A stretch of DNA of 64,000 nucleotides, from the NCBI GenBank assembly GCA_030998015.1, contig JARWMV010000238.1:1054001-1118000 (forward strand). Direction: 5' to 3'. The notes under the pieces are model-generated. The model saw only the letters and a program-made list of their open reading frames with translations. It had not been told where the DNA came from and did no database searches. Position numbers and translations under genes: made by a program. This document shows positions 35,954 to 45,768 of the stretch, piece after piece; position 1 is the stretch's first letter, and each line of letters begins with the position of its first letter. The DNA is from Ceratorhiza oryzae-sativae. Its lineage: Eukaryota > Basidiomycota > Agaricomycetes > Cantharellales > Ceratobasidiaceae.

Positions 35954-36466
35954 CTACTTGTGTTTACTGGAGGAAGCCCTTGCATATGGCTTCACAGCCC
36001 TCTTCTTTCCCTTCTTCACAGGATCACAACCAAATGGCCACCCTTCAATAACAGGGTCCTGTGCAAACCAGACCCCTCCAGAAGACAGATATGTGAGCCA
36101 AAGACACTTGCCTCCAGGGAAGTCTTCCATAAACTTACCAAGGATACCTGGCCCACTATTCTCAAGGTCTTCAAGGGGAGGAGGGGTGGGAGCCCAACCC
36201 TCCTCAAAGAACTTGGCAAGGGCAGCAAGATGCACTGCAGCCTCAGCCTCCTCCTCTTCACCTGTAAAGAATAGTGTCAGTCACAAACAAATTGAAGTCT
36301 TGGTTTACATACTGGGGAGGCCCATGTAAAGCCAATTGCCCACACCACACTCAAAGTCAGCAACAGCGGTGTCACAGACCAGAGAACAGTAGGCACATTA
36401 CACTGCAGGGGGAATGGACCAGCAAGTGCAGTCCAAAGGATTGTAGTTAAGAGTAATGGTATGGTG
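35954..36466 (-). pseudogene. Antisense accessory gene of old B element
   Basis: Homologue of the young antisense gene at 52017-52558, on the same strand relative to the element. Exon 2 (35954-36261) is fully open and encodes AALAKFFEEGWAPTPPP ... FMEDFPGGKCLW, ending in a lysine-rich tail (KKGKKRAVKPYA). The intron 36262-36312 (51 bp) starts GTATGT, has a CTGAC branch motif and ends TTTACAG. Exon 1 (about 36313-36466) keeps YNPLDCTCW and CAYC but has an in-frame TAA and no start ATG at the homologous place. Shared intron position and phase in two diverged copies argue for a real gene. Confidence 0.75.
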
Positions 36467-36879
36467 AATGTGTGAAAGTAGGTGCAAGGGATCATGTGAT
36501 AAAAGGCCCACAGTGGCAAGACAACAACACCAAGCAGAATAACAATAAATCACTTGACCAGGCATGTCACATGAGCAAGGAGGAGGAATGGGACAACTAC
36601 AAATCAGTAAACAACTAAGTCACATCATCTATTAAAGTCACATGACTATATGCTATCATGTTATACCAGAGGGGTCAGAGGGGGGCACTGACCGAAGACA
36701 ACAAGCAGAGGCCCTGAGCACAGTGAGGAACAGGCCAATGTGAAGGAGCACAGGAAGGGCACCCCTTGGAGATGCATCATCACAAACTGGAAACATCTCT
36801 TGTGTTCTAGTCACATGACCAGAAAACAACAAGAATGGGTTATTAAGGGCAACCCCACCAGGATAAGGCACCATACACT
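36467..36879. promoter_or_regulatory. Spacer between antisense gene and Rep in old B
   Basis: Divergent spacer matching 52559-53059. It retains a hairpin GGTCAG (36673-36678) / CTGACC (36688-36693) and the blocks ACCGAAG and GGAGATGCATCATCA. CACGTG motifs are decayed to CACATG/CATGTG. No ORF of note. Confidence 0.5.
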
Positions 36880-38278
36880 ATGTCCCCCACCCATTCTGCC
36901 TCCACCACCAAACCCAACAATGTGCTCTACCAGAACTGGGTCAAGCAAGGCAACACAAGTACAAAACATGCAAGACAAACAACAGAGGTTGGTCTTGCTG
37001 TTGCCAGGGCCTTGGGAAGCAAGCTGAGCCCCTGAGTCAAGTTCTTTGCATCATACATTGACAGAACCCAAACCTGAAGAGCTGATGCTGCAAGGGCAAA
37101 ACAATGCCACAATGCCCAAATTTCACATCTAAATCCTGGGCAGTGTTATCAACACAGGGTACACTGAGGGAAGAGCAACCATCAGGGCTTGTGGCTCAGT
37201 ATGAATAGCCTTGCCAAAACAGGATGTATGAAATTAAAAAAGCTACCTAAAAAACCTCAGGTACAAAGCCTTCTGCTGGAACCAGCCCAACCACTGGGCT
37301 ACACTAGCAGGGGTAGAGCAACACAGCCCTGAAGAGCCAAACTACAACCCCACCTGCACCCTCCACATCCATGCCCTGACAATCAGCCAGGAATGCAAGG
37401 GCAGCTGGAACACCCAGAATGCAAGGTTCTGGGACCTCAAAAGGAACCACCCCAATATTCTGCAGAAGGATCTCAGGGACAGCCCAGGAGGCAACCCAAC
37501 ATGTGATGCCTTCAACTACCTATGGAAGGCTGTTGGTGAGAATGGAGAAGAGGTGGAGGACCTGATGGCCAGAGATCTGACCCTGGAGAAGCTGAGGGGA
37601 TCATGCAAAAGGGGCAAGGAGGGAAACAATTATGGCAACAGGCCAACCTGGAGGATGGGGAGGAGATTGTGGCTGCAACCACCAAGGAGGAGTTTACCAT
37701 ACATATAAGCACCTCCACCCCCTCCAGATAACAACTGCATGGAACTTGGTACAAGCATATGCAGATTACACATACAAGAAGGACACTGGCCTCCTTGAGG
37801 CAATCCCAGTGGAACTGGAGAAGCCAGAAGCAAGGGGGCATGTGGACCAGGTGGTCAGATGGTTTGAGGAGCTCTGGCACAAGGGCGCAGGAATGCAACA
37901 ATGCATCCTGGTGATTGAGGGAGAGACAGGGAGTGGGAAGACTGCCTATGCCTGATCAAAGGGTTTGTACAGCTGAATGTGCAACACTTGGAATGTGGGG
38001 CACTGTCAGTGGATGCCAACATCTGGATCCTGGATGACATGGTGTCCACAAACAGAAGGTACTTGCTCAAAGCACTGAGTCAATATGAGGTGGACTTCAC
38101 AGGGTGCTACAGCCATGTGAAAACAGTGAAGGTGTGACCAACAGTCATCCTTGGCAACAGCTGAGTGGCTATCACCAAGTGCTGGTCAGACATCAAGGGA
38201 GAAGAGGGAGAGAGATGGGTGGCAAGGAATGTGGAATGGGTGAATGCAGGAAGTCTGCTGTTCTTTGTTTTCCCTTAA
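36880..38278 (+). pseudogene. Decayed Rep (HUH endonuclease/SF3 helicase) of old B element
   Basis: Second copy of the CRESS-type Rep. The start ATG (36880) aligns with the ATG at 53060. HUH motif LHIHALTISQ (near 37360), motif III NYLWKAVG (near 37515), Walker A EGETGSGKTAYA (near 37920), Walker B region NIWILDDM (near 38022) and an end corresponding to FP-stop are all readable, but in different frames with several stops. It shows the Rep cargo is old in this family. It cannot give a complete protein. Confidence 0.85.
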
Positions 38279-38384
38279 AAGAATTAGCAATACCATTATT
38301 TCCCCTGTATTGGAAGCCTGCTTAACAATCCAGTTGTCATAAGGACAACATAGTGACAATAGTAACAAAAGAAATAACCTCACA

Positions 38385-40000
38385 TAGCATAAGGATTAAG
38401 GGGTCTAGCCTGACTCAAATTACATCTAGAGATGTCATGTGGGAAGTCTGCAGGAAACCTGCACCTGCAGCTGGTAACCAGCACCCCAGAGCTCAGACCT
38501 TCACCTGCACCTGCACCTGCAGCAGGAATGCCAGAATACCTTTGGTAACCTGCATTTTACCTGCATTCCTGCAGGTGCAGGTATACCTGCTGTGAAAAGT
38601 TATTGCAGCATGTTCATATATATGCCATTAGATAGAGGAAAATCGTAGCTTCCCAACGATATCTTACATATCACATACAAAAATTTGAGTGCTTGCCACA
38701 AGGCAAACAGTGTTTGGACAAATGCATTAAAAGGGGGACTGTTTTACAAAAGTCATCACAATCATAAGATAAAGTATTCACAAAATGCACATAAATCAAA
38801 GCATTCCAACAATGTAAATATTATGTCTGAGAAAAATCCCATTGAGGAGATTGCAGCTAATGAATGCTGGAAAATAATAGCCTGGTGAGTGCAGCCCCTG
38901 TTCTAGAATCAAGGAGGCATATTCAGGTGAATCCAACACCACCAATCAATTCAGAGTTCCCAAAATTGCCTCTCTCAAATAAAGTAATACTAACAGGTGG
39001 GCTGCATGCCTATGAGCTGACCTTCTCTGCTGACATCTCCAGCATTATAGCTGTTGCCCTGGGTCTGCAAAGGTGAACCCATGATATACAACACAAGGTC
39101 AATGCTACAGCACATTTTGCTAAGGTAAGATGGCCCTCTGGATCTATCTAAAGTGTCTGATCTACCTCAAATCCCCTCAGAAAGCATGCACACAGGGGTT
39201 GACTTAGGTTTCAGTCCTCAGGGGTATGTTTCCCTGATTTCCCCCACTGAATCTTGTCCAATTGGGCTGAAATTTTGAATGGCACATCTTGTAACATGTT
39301 CGCATTCATTGAGTACACGGGAGTGATGTTTGCACAGTGGGAAATACTAGCCCTTGTGGCGCTTTCAGGGGTTTCACCCCTGATAAACAGCTTATAGCTT
39401 GCGCTACACTGGGTCTATGGCTCTGAGAGTGCACTTGTTGAGCTCAGCTAGCTTAGGCGCATCCATTAATATATATATGTGGTGTATTGCCTCAGTTTTT
39501 AAGATATTCATTAGTGTGTGCTTTGGGCTCATTATTTTACCCACAGTTTTTGCTGCAATTCAACCTGTACACAATTTTATTACAGTGATTGATATACATA
39601 TTCCAAATGCCCTGATCTTTCTCTATTTTATGGTATCACTCATATTTGATTGTGGTGACATTTGTGTCACCCTGAACTTCCTTCACAGCATACTTTTGCC
39701 TTTTTCCACTCTTGTTGTTGCTGTTCATCATATTCTCACCATGTGGGTATATGCAGGTATCCTGGTGCTTATTTGTGGGTTACCATGGGTTTCCCACCTG
39801 GTTTCCCACACAGTTTTGGCCATACTGGCACCAGCACCAGCACCCTGTGGCAGGTATTTGCAGGTATTTTTACCTGCAGAATGCTGGTATACTGGCTGCC
39901 AGTTTCTTGGGTGAAATCCTTACTTACATCAGCCAACTGAACTGTTTCATGTTGGAGGTTGTGGGTTTGAGTCCAGTGCCCTTAACCCTCTTGATACATG
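38385..40000 (+). other. tRNA-like segment of old B, split by hAT copy 2
   Basis: The A-box-like TAGCATAAGGATTAAGG (38385-38401) and B-box-like GGTTTGAGTCC (39964-39974) correspond to 54494-54510 and 54570-54580 in young B. The hAT element lies between the two. Confidence 0.55.
38427..39922 (-). mobile_element. Non-autonomous hAT-like element, copy 2 (inverted)
   Basis: Starts TAGAGATGTCA; the other end reads TAAGGATTTCA as reverse complement. Eight-bp flanks attacatc (38419-38426) and cttacatc (39923-39930) differ at one base. Subterminal arrays of CACCTGCAC/CCTGCAGG lie at 38450-38595 and 39750-39885. The interior is homologous to copy 1 in reverse (e.g. the tract around 39215-39395 against 29220-29410). 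No transposase. An ORF of 171 codons (39399-39914) spans it but resembles nothing known. Confidence 0.8.
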
Positions 40001-40084
40001 AGATTCTTTTTGGATGGAGTGAAACAACTTGGTATTAGAAAGTAAGGACAGTGTCACATCTTGAAGTCCTCCAAAATGTGACCT

Positions 40085-40098
40085 AAAGGGGGGGATAA
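40085..40098 (+). promoter_or_regulatory. Polypurine tract of old B
   Basis: AAAGGGGGGGATAA directly precedes the 3' LTR, identical to the tract before the young 3' LTR. It would prime plus-strand DNA. Confidence 0.75.
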
Positions 40099-40627
40099 TG
40101 TTATGACCTGCACAGACAGCCATAACATAACAAGGGAATCAGCCTATAGTTTATAGCATTTTCTCCTAGGTTGAACAAGCTATAAACATAGTCATGTGAC
40201 CTTGGTGCTTATCCTGGCACTTATGGTGGTTATCTCACTTGCTCCTGCAATTCTCTCCATTGTAACTTGGAGTGAGGAGTGAGTTATCACATGACCTCAG
40301 CACTTAAATCACATGACCCTCAGACCTTGTGTGGCTCTATAAGATTTGGAGCTGCAACAACCCTAAGAGCAACTTACTTAATACTTGTTCACACCACATG
40401 TGACCTATAACATACTGCAGATTGTGGAACAGTCTGACTCATACCTTGAAGGGTATATAACTCATTGAAAGCAAGCCTGTGGACCCCAGCTTGCTTTGTC
40501 TTGTCAACCACAGGGATCATCTATACATGATACATAAATACTATCAATATGCACTGCAAATTACCACTGACAATGTAGCCACTACTTAAGGAATCAATGG
40601 AGACAAGGAGACAGTGCGGCCTTGACA
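40099..40627 (+). repeat. 3' LTR of old B element (529 bp)
   Basis: TGTTATGACCTGCACAG ... GGCCTTGACA. It aligns over its length with the young B LTR, with CpG lost. The right flank is minus-strand F pol, so old B inserted into, or recombined with, the F element. Confidence 0.85.
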
Positions 40628-41735
40628 GAATAGGTGGTTTTCATGATGTCTTCTCAGGACTTCTTTCACATCTTCCACAGGTCCTTCCCTGGTTTTTGAG
40701 TAAACTAGGATGTCATCCATGTATACTACCATGGAATCCCCTATCATGTCTCTGAAGAGTTTGTTTACAAACCCTTGAAAGTACACTGGTCCATTAATGA
40801 CCCCAAAAGGCATCACCAGGCTTTCATAGATGCCATATTTTGTTTTGATGGCTGTCTTCCATTCATCACCTTCCTTAATATGAATATTGTTGAATCCCCA
40901 CCTGATGTCCATTTTGGTGAATATCACTGCTTCTCTTAGTCCCTCTATAAGCTCTTTTTGGAAAGGCATGGGGAAACAGTAAGGCTTTGTGATTGCATTT
41001 AACTTCCTGTAATCCACTACTAGTTTTAAGGTCTGTCTTGCTGACATAGAAGCATGGTGTGGCTATACTTGACTCACTTCTTCTGATTTTCCCCTCTTTT
41101 AGTTCCTGCTCAAGATGTTTTTCCAGAGCCTCCAATTCTGCAGGTGTCATTGGGTATGTTTTTGCTGGTTTTAGTAGCTCTGCTCCTTCCATCAGCTCAA
41201 TAGCACAGTCAAATTCCCCTCCATGGGGGGGCAATTCCCTGAACCCTTCTTCCTGAAAGAGGTCTGCAAATTGAATAAATTCCTCTGGTATTTGAACCTC
41301 TTCCATTGCTGCTTTCCCTGTGATTTGATCCTTGTATGTTATTGTCTGGTGTCACCACTCAATGACTGGTTCAGCTTCATCCAACCAGTCTTTTCCTAGT
41401 ATGATTTTGGTGTCCCATAAGGACATCACAGACAGGATGCACTGTAGTGTTTTGCCCTCCACTTCAATCTGTAGATCCAGCTTTTCTGATATGGCATCCT
41501 TGATCTCCTTTCCATCTATTGCAATTACTGACTTTTTGTTATCCAACTTTTTGGTCTGTATGTTCTTTTCCTTCATATAGTCTTTGTTGATAAAATTGTA
41601 GGAAGATCCTGAGTCTATGAGTGTCTTGGTTGGTTCCATGATTCCCTCAAGTGAAGTGTATATTATGGACTGATTATTTGATTTCTTTAGGTGATATACA
41701 TCAGCCTTGAGGGGTTGGGTAGGATCCTCTAACAT
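40628..41735 (-). pseudogene. Ty3/gypsy protease and RT, family F (minus strand)
   Basis: Reading minus: protease with LIDSGSSYNF (open 41735-41352), linker and RT N-part with KTYPMTPAELEALEKHLEQEL (41306-40875), then RT with KLVVDYRKLNAITKP, MDIRWGFNNIHIKEGDEWKTA and VVYMDDILVYSKTREG (active site YMDD; 41047-40628). It is closely related to B pol. Frame changes occur near 41350 and 41040. The coding is cut at 40627 by the old B LTR; RNase H and integrase are not present. Confidence 0.85.
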
Positions 41736-41848
41736 GGATTCAGTGGATCCCTCTAGTTTTCCAACTCAGTTTCCCAGTGATCTTCTTGATTGTTCTTCTC
41801 AGTACTTGCTTTCCCCTGAATCTTGTTTTTGTCATAGGTCCATTGTCC

Positions 41849-43823
41849 TCAACAGTCCTTCACAGCATGTCCAGGTTTACCACATTTGATACAAAGCCAC
41901 TCTTTTTGGCATCTATCCTCTTCCTCCTTAGGGATCCTGACTAGGTTAGTTTGTTTACTTTCCTGTTTTGCTTTGAAAGTGTTGTTCTGATTCTTATTGC
42001 TATAGGGGTTCTGGTTCTGGGGATTCCAGCTAGAGGTTGTTGTGCTTGTTCCAGTTGGGTTTAGTTTCTGGCTTGCAAACAAGATATCATCAGTTTTGCA
42101 TGCAATTGTAATCCATTCCTCCAGAGTGGGCTTTTCATCTCCCATGACCATAGGCAATTGTAGTAACTCCTTTTGAACTTCTGGTTTGAGTCCATCCTTG
42201 AACCTGTCAATTAGGGCACCCTTGTTGCAGTCCACCTCCTGTTGCAGGCTCCTAAACCTTGTGACATAGGTGGCAGCACTACCAATGTGGGTGAGTTTAC
42301 TTAGTTTCCTTACTGCCCTCTCCTTTTTGATAGGGTCAGAGAAGTTATCTAGGTATGCCTTTTTGAATGCTTCCCAGGAGCACAGGTGAGGGTGAGCCAC
42401 TTTCTGTGAAATTTTCTTAAGGAATGGTTGTGCCCAATTTGAGGCTTCTCCACTTTCCATATTCATCAGGGTGTTGGATATTTTCCTGTTGTCATTAAAG
42501 GTTCCTTTGTCATAATCTGCAAAGTAAATCTCCATTTTCATCAGAAAGCCTTTGCCCCCTTTCCTTTTTTGCCATTGAAGGCATCTGGTCTTTTTGTCTG
42601 TGCTTCTTTGGAAACAGATGCTCCTGATGTGGTGGTCTGGTTCATGAAGGATTCCCTTGTTATAGTGGTCTGTTTGGGTTTTTTTGCTTTTGGTTGGACT
42701 GTTGATTCCCCCTGGAATGATCTCCAAGCAAAGGGTGATGCTGATCTAGAAGATGCTTGTGCTCCTCCCACAGGTGTGGGGGATATTACTTGTATCACCT
42801 GTGGTCTCTGTCAGGTTTCCCTTTGACCCTTGGTTTCATCAGATGGCTTTTTTCCTTCTAGATGGTTTGTCAGGTCAGTAACTTGTTGCTCCAGTGCCCT
42901 CATAACTTCCTCTGTGCTTTGGATAGTTCTGTTCATAGTTTCCAAGTCAGTTTTGATATCTCCAATCTTGTCAGTATTCCCTTTTATAGACAATAGGGCA
43001 TTCTTTTGTTGGTGCAGTGTATCATTCACTGCTCCAACTATCTCACTGAGAGTTTTTGTCATCTCTGATACCCCTTTTTCAAATGTTGCAAGAGTATTCA
43101 GGCTCTCCTGTGAGTAGTTTTGGGATTTTATCACAGTATCTGATATATCATTGAACTTCTTCCCATAATCAATCAGAAGATTTCCACATTTTTCTGATGA
43201 TTCTATTGCCCTTTGTAGCCCTTCTTGGTTGCTTTCCCTGAAGTCAATTAGGCCCCTTCAAAGGGTAGTGGCAACTATTTGAACAGGGGTCAATGGTGCT
43301 AGGGTGCTGGGTTGTTGGTCAACTACTTCACCTGCTTGGTTTCCAAAAGACATTTGTGGTACTGCAGTGTCCTCTGTGTCTAGCCTGCCCCCCTGATCAT
43401 AAATGATCTGTGTCATTTCCTCCACTTTGTCTGTGGAAGTGTCTGTGGCTAGTGGTGCCCCATGCCAGCCACATGGTGAGCTGCCAAAATGGAAGGCTTC
43501 TATCTATTCATGTAGAGAGGTATCCTGGTGGGGGACTTGTTGTATTATTGGTACTTGTTCTCATGGCATTCCCCCTGGTATTGATTGGAGAGTGGTGTCT
43601 GCTTGGTCATTTTCATTTGATGTGATTGCTGGCGATTGAGCCCTACTAGCTGCAGTTCAACTCATTGATCTTGTTTGTGGCCTGGATTGCTGCTGTACCA
43701 TAGTTTCTGTTTGTTCTCTTATGTGTCACAGGGGTTAGCTGGTATCTCCTTGTACTCAGCCCTTAGTATCTGTGCAAAATACTTGTGTTACACCACTAGT
43801 TAAGTGCTAAGTTTGCTTTATAA
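41849..43823 (-). pseudogene. Ty3/gypsy gag, family F (minus strand)
   Basis: Reading minus: leader and N-terminal region (43823-43140, broken), a coiled-coil segment (43134-42811, e.g. TDLETMNRTIQSTEEVMRAL), a capsid domain (42727-42000, KMEIYFADYDKGTFND ... FKDGLKPEVQKELLQL) and the zinc knuckle CIKCGKPGHAVKDC (C-x2-C-x4-H-x4-C) ending at a TGA (41849-41851). In young B the codon at that place is CGA, in old B CAA. Gag would form the particle and bind RNA. Confidence 0.8.
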
Positions 43824-44741
43824 TGTTGAGACACCCTGTTTACTATCCTTCAATCTTCCTTAAGTAGTGGCTACATTGGTTGTGTTGTCTATTTCTATCT
43901 ATTGTGTGTCTTATTCTACAGTGTATGGTTGAGGTCCCTGTGGTGGACAAGATAAAGCAAGCTGAGGTCCTGCAGCTTGCTTTCCTTTATTATATACTCC
44001 ACAGGATGTGAGTCAGACTGTTCCACAGTCTGCAGTGTTTATAGGTCACATGAGCTGTTTAGCCATGAATCAACAGTGCTGAGGCTTCATGTGATTGTTT
44101 ATAACCCTTATGTAAGTTGCTCTTAGGGCTGTGCAAGGTCCCAGGGTCATGTGATTTAAGTGCTGAGGTCATGTGATAACTCACTCCTTGCTCCTCATTA
44201 TGAAGGAGAGATTTTAGAGGAGCAACTTGGTAAGCATCAAGTTAAGTGTCATGAGCCATAATCAAGGTCTTGTGGCTAACCATCATGTTTTCCCTTTGTT
44301 TACCACCTTTGTCTTGTGGCTTGACCACCTTTCCTCCATGTGTAAGTACCTCCACTTGCTTACTGAGCCTTTTACTATGATTAGTCACTTGCTTACTGAT
44401 CACTGCCAGTCACCTTACCCATCCTACTATTATTAGTTACTTGCTGATTGATGGACATATTATTATTAGTAGCTGGCTGACTGATCATTGCCATTCATTC
44501 TTACTCATCCTGCATGTATGCTTAGTCACTCCCTTGGTTAGAAGAGTATAAAAGCAAGGTGAGCAAACTGGTCTACCCCAGCTTGCTCTACCTTGTCAAT
44601 TCCCCTCTAAAGCATCCAGTGTGAAGAACAGTCCCTAGCTGACTTATTAGCTTAAGTAACAGCTAGAAGGGTCTTGAGTCAAGACCATGTTGCAAGCCCC
44701 AGCACTAAGCATATGACTTAGCCACTGTCCACAGTCACTTA

Positions 44742-44994
44742 TGTTGAGTGCATGCATGATAAGACTTGCTGATTGATACCTAGCCACAGTGTGGCTGTGA
44801 TGATTGTGCTTACACACTGCCCTGATCATGTACCACTTAGCAGTTCATACTTGATGTATTGCCTTGTATTATATCTACAGTAGTATAGCTTTATGGATGC
44901 TACATAGTATATATACACCTATGTACATACACTTATACTGTACCAGAATATTCCTCTGCTCAATCTATACAGTTAACTGCACATTTATTCAACA
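44742..44994 (+). repeat. Family E 5' LTR (253 bp)
   Basis: TGTTGAGTGCATGC ... CATTTATTCAACA. Same length as the 3' LTR. TATA-like GTATATATACACC is present near 44908-44922. Confidence 0.9.
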
Positions 44995-45014
44995 GGTTAT
45001 GAGCCCCAGCAGAC
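44995..45014 (+). promoter_or_regulatory. Primer-binding site of copia E (half initiator tRNA-Met type)
   Basis: GGTTATGAGCCCCAGCAGAC begins at the first base after the LTR. Its complement contains GGGCTCATAACC, the anticodon stem-loop of initiator tRNA-Met. This fits priming by a 5' half of tRNA-iMet as known for Drosophila copia, not by a tRNA 3' end. Confidence 0.65.
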
Positions 45015-45162
45015 TATAACCTACTAGCTGCAATACAGACTACCAACCTCTATATTTTATTGCATATGCTGTTATGACCTGCCTAGCAGACATAACCGAA
45101 CAACCAAATATTGTACAGATTTATGGCATTTTTCCCGAAGTGGAACAAACCATAAACAGGAT

Positions 45163-45299
45163 CACGTGATCTCGGCGCTTACCTAACAATTAAGCGCCGG
45201 TGGTTACCCTGAACTCGCTCCAGCGTTTCTCTCCCATGTTACCTGGAGCGAGGAGCGAGTTGTCACGTGACCTCGGCGCTTATTCAGCGATTAAGCGCC
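45163..45299 (+). promoter_or_regulatory. U3 CACGTG sites and GGCGCTTA/TAAGCGCC hairpins
   Basis: CACGTG palindromes at 45163 and 45264 each precede an 8-bp inverted repeat GGCGCTTA ... TAAGCGCC with a 9-bp loop. CACGTG is a classic bHLH binding site in fungi. The same hexamer recurs in the internal spacer upstream of Rep. Function is inferred. Confidence 0.5.
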
Positions 45300-45471
45300 G
45301 GGTGCTTAAGTCCAAAAAGGTCACATGACCCTCAGACCTCGTGCGGCTCTATAAGATTTGGAGCCACACAAACTTAAGACAAACAATTACCTAACCCATA
45401 GTGCTGTACATAACCTACACCTACTGCAGAGTGTGCTTAGATAATACGTCTGCAGCCACTGCAGCCACAGG

Positions 45472-45480
45472 TATATATAA
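45472..45480 (+). promoter_or_regulatory. TATA box of young B 5' LTR
   Basis: TATATATAA lies about 175 bp before the LTR end and is repeated in the 3' LTR. Likely promoter for the genomic RNA. Confidence 0.6.
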
Positions 45481-45675
45481 GGAGGATAAAGCAAGACTGG
45501 ATGCCTCAGCTTGCTTTATCTCGTCAACCACCATAGACCATAACAAACACTGTAACTAGAATGCTCAATACATACCGCATAGCACCAAACCGTAAACGCA
45601 GCCACTACTTAAGTGCTCCACAAGGGAGCCTCCAGAGGGTCACGACATTATAAAGCAAGCTCTTAACTTAACTAG

Positions 45676-45688
45676 TGGCGAACATAAG
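45676..45688 (+). promoter_or_regulatory. Candidate primer-binding site of young B
   Basis: TGGCGAACATAAG has the TGG start of a tRNA-complementary site but lies 28 bases after the LTR end, further than usual. AGTGGC is kept in old B near 26280. I cannot name the tRNA. Confidence 0.3.
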
Positions 45689-45768
45689 TATACTGCACAG
45701 ATACTAAGGGCTGAGTACACAAGAAAACCAGCTAACTCCTGTGATACATAAGAGAACACAAAGAAACT

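Larger units (their letters stand above)
25902..40627 (+). mobile_element. Old copy of family B cargo-bearing LTR retrotransposon, multiply invaded
   Basis: Pieces collinear with the young B element (45070-55265) run in the same order: truncated 5' LTR, gag, pol to RT, ORF3 end, antisense accessory gene, Rep gene, tRNA-like segment, PPT, 3' LTR. They are separated by five primary insertions (F LTR, D LTR, hAT copy 1, A LTR, A LTR) plus hAT copy 2, and a B-type LTR nested inside hAT copy 1. Nearly all CpG has become TpG/CpA. About 3 kb from RT to ORF3 is missing around the A LTR at 33104-34405. Confidence 0.85.
45070..45647 (+). repeat. Young B 5' LTR (578 bp)
   Basis: TGTTATGACCTGCC ... GAGGGTCACGACA. 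Two CACGTG sites (45163-45168, 45264-45269), two hairpins GGCGCTTA/TAAGCGCC (45174-45198, 45275-45299) and a TATA box at 45472-45480 form a plausible U3 promoter. It differs from the 3' LTR at about 12 sites, all CpG-type transitions. Confidence 0.9.

Noticed and set aside
39399..39914. 171-codon ORF in hAT copy 2
   Set aside because: It crosses non-coding interior and the subterminal repeats, is not open in copy 1 and resembles no transposase.
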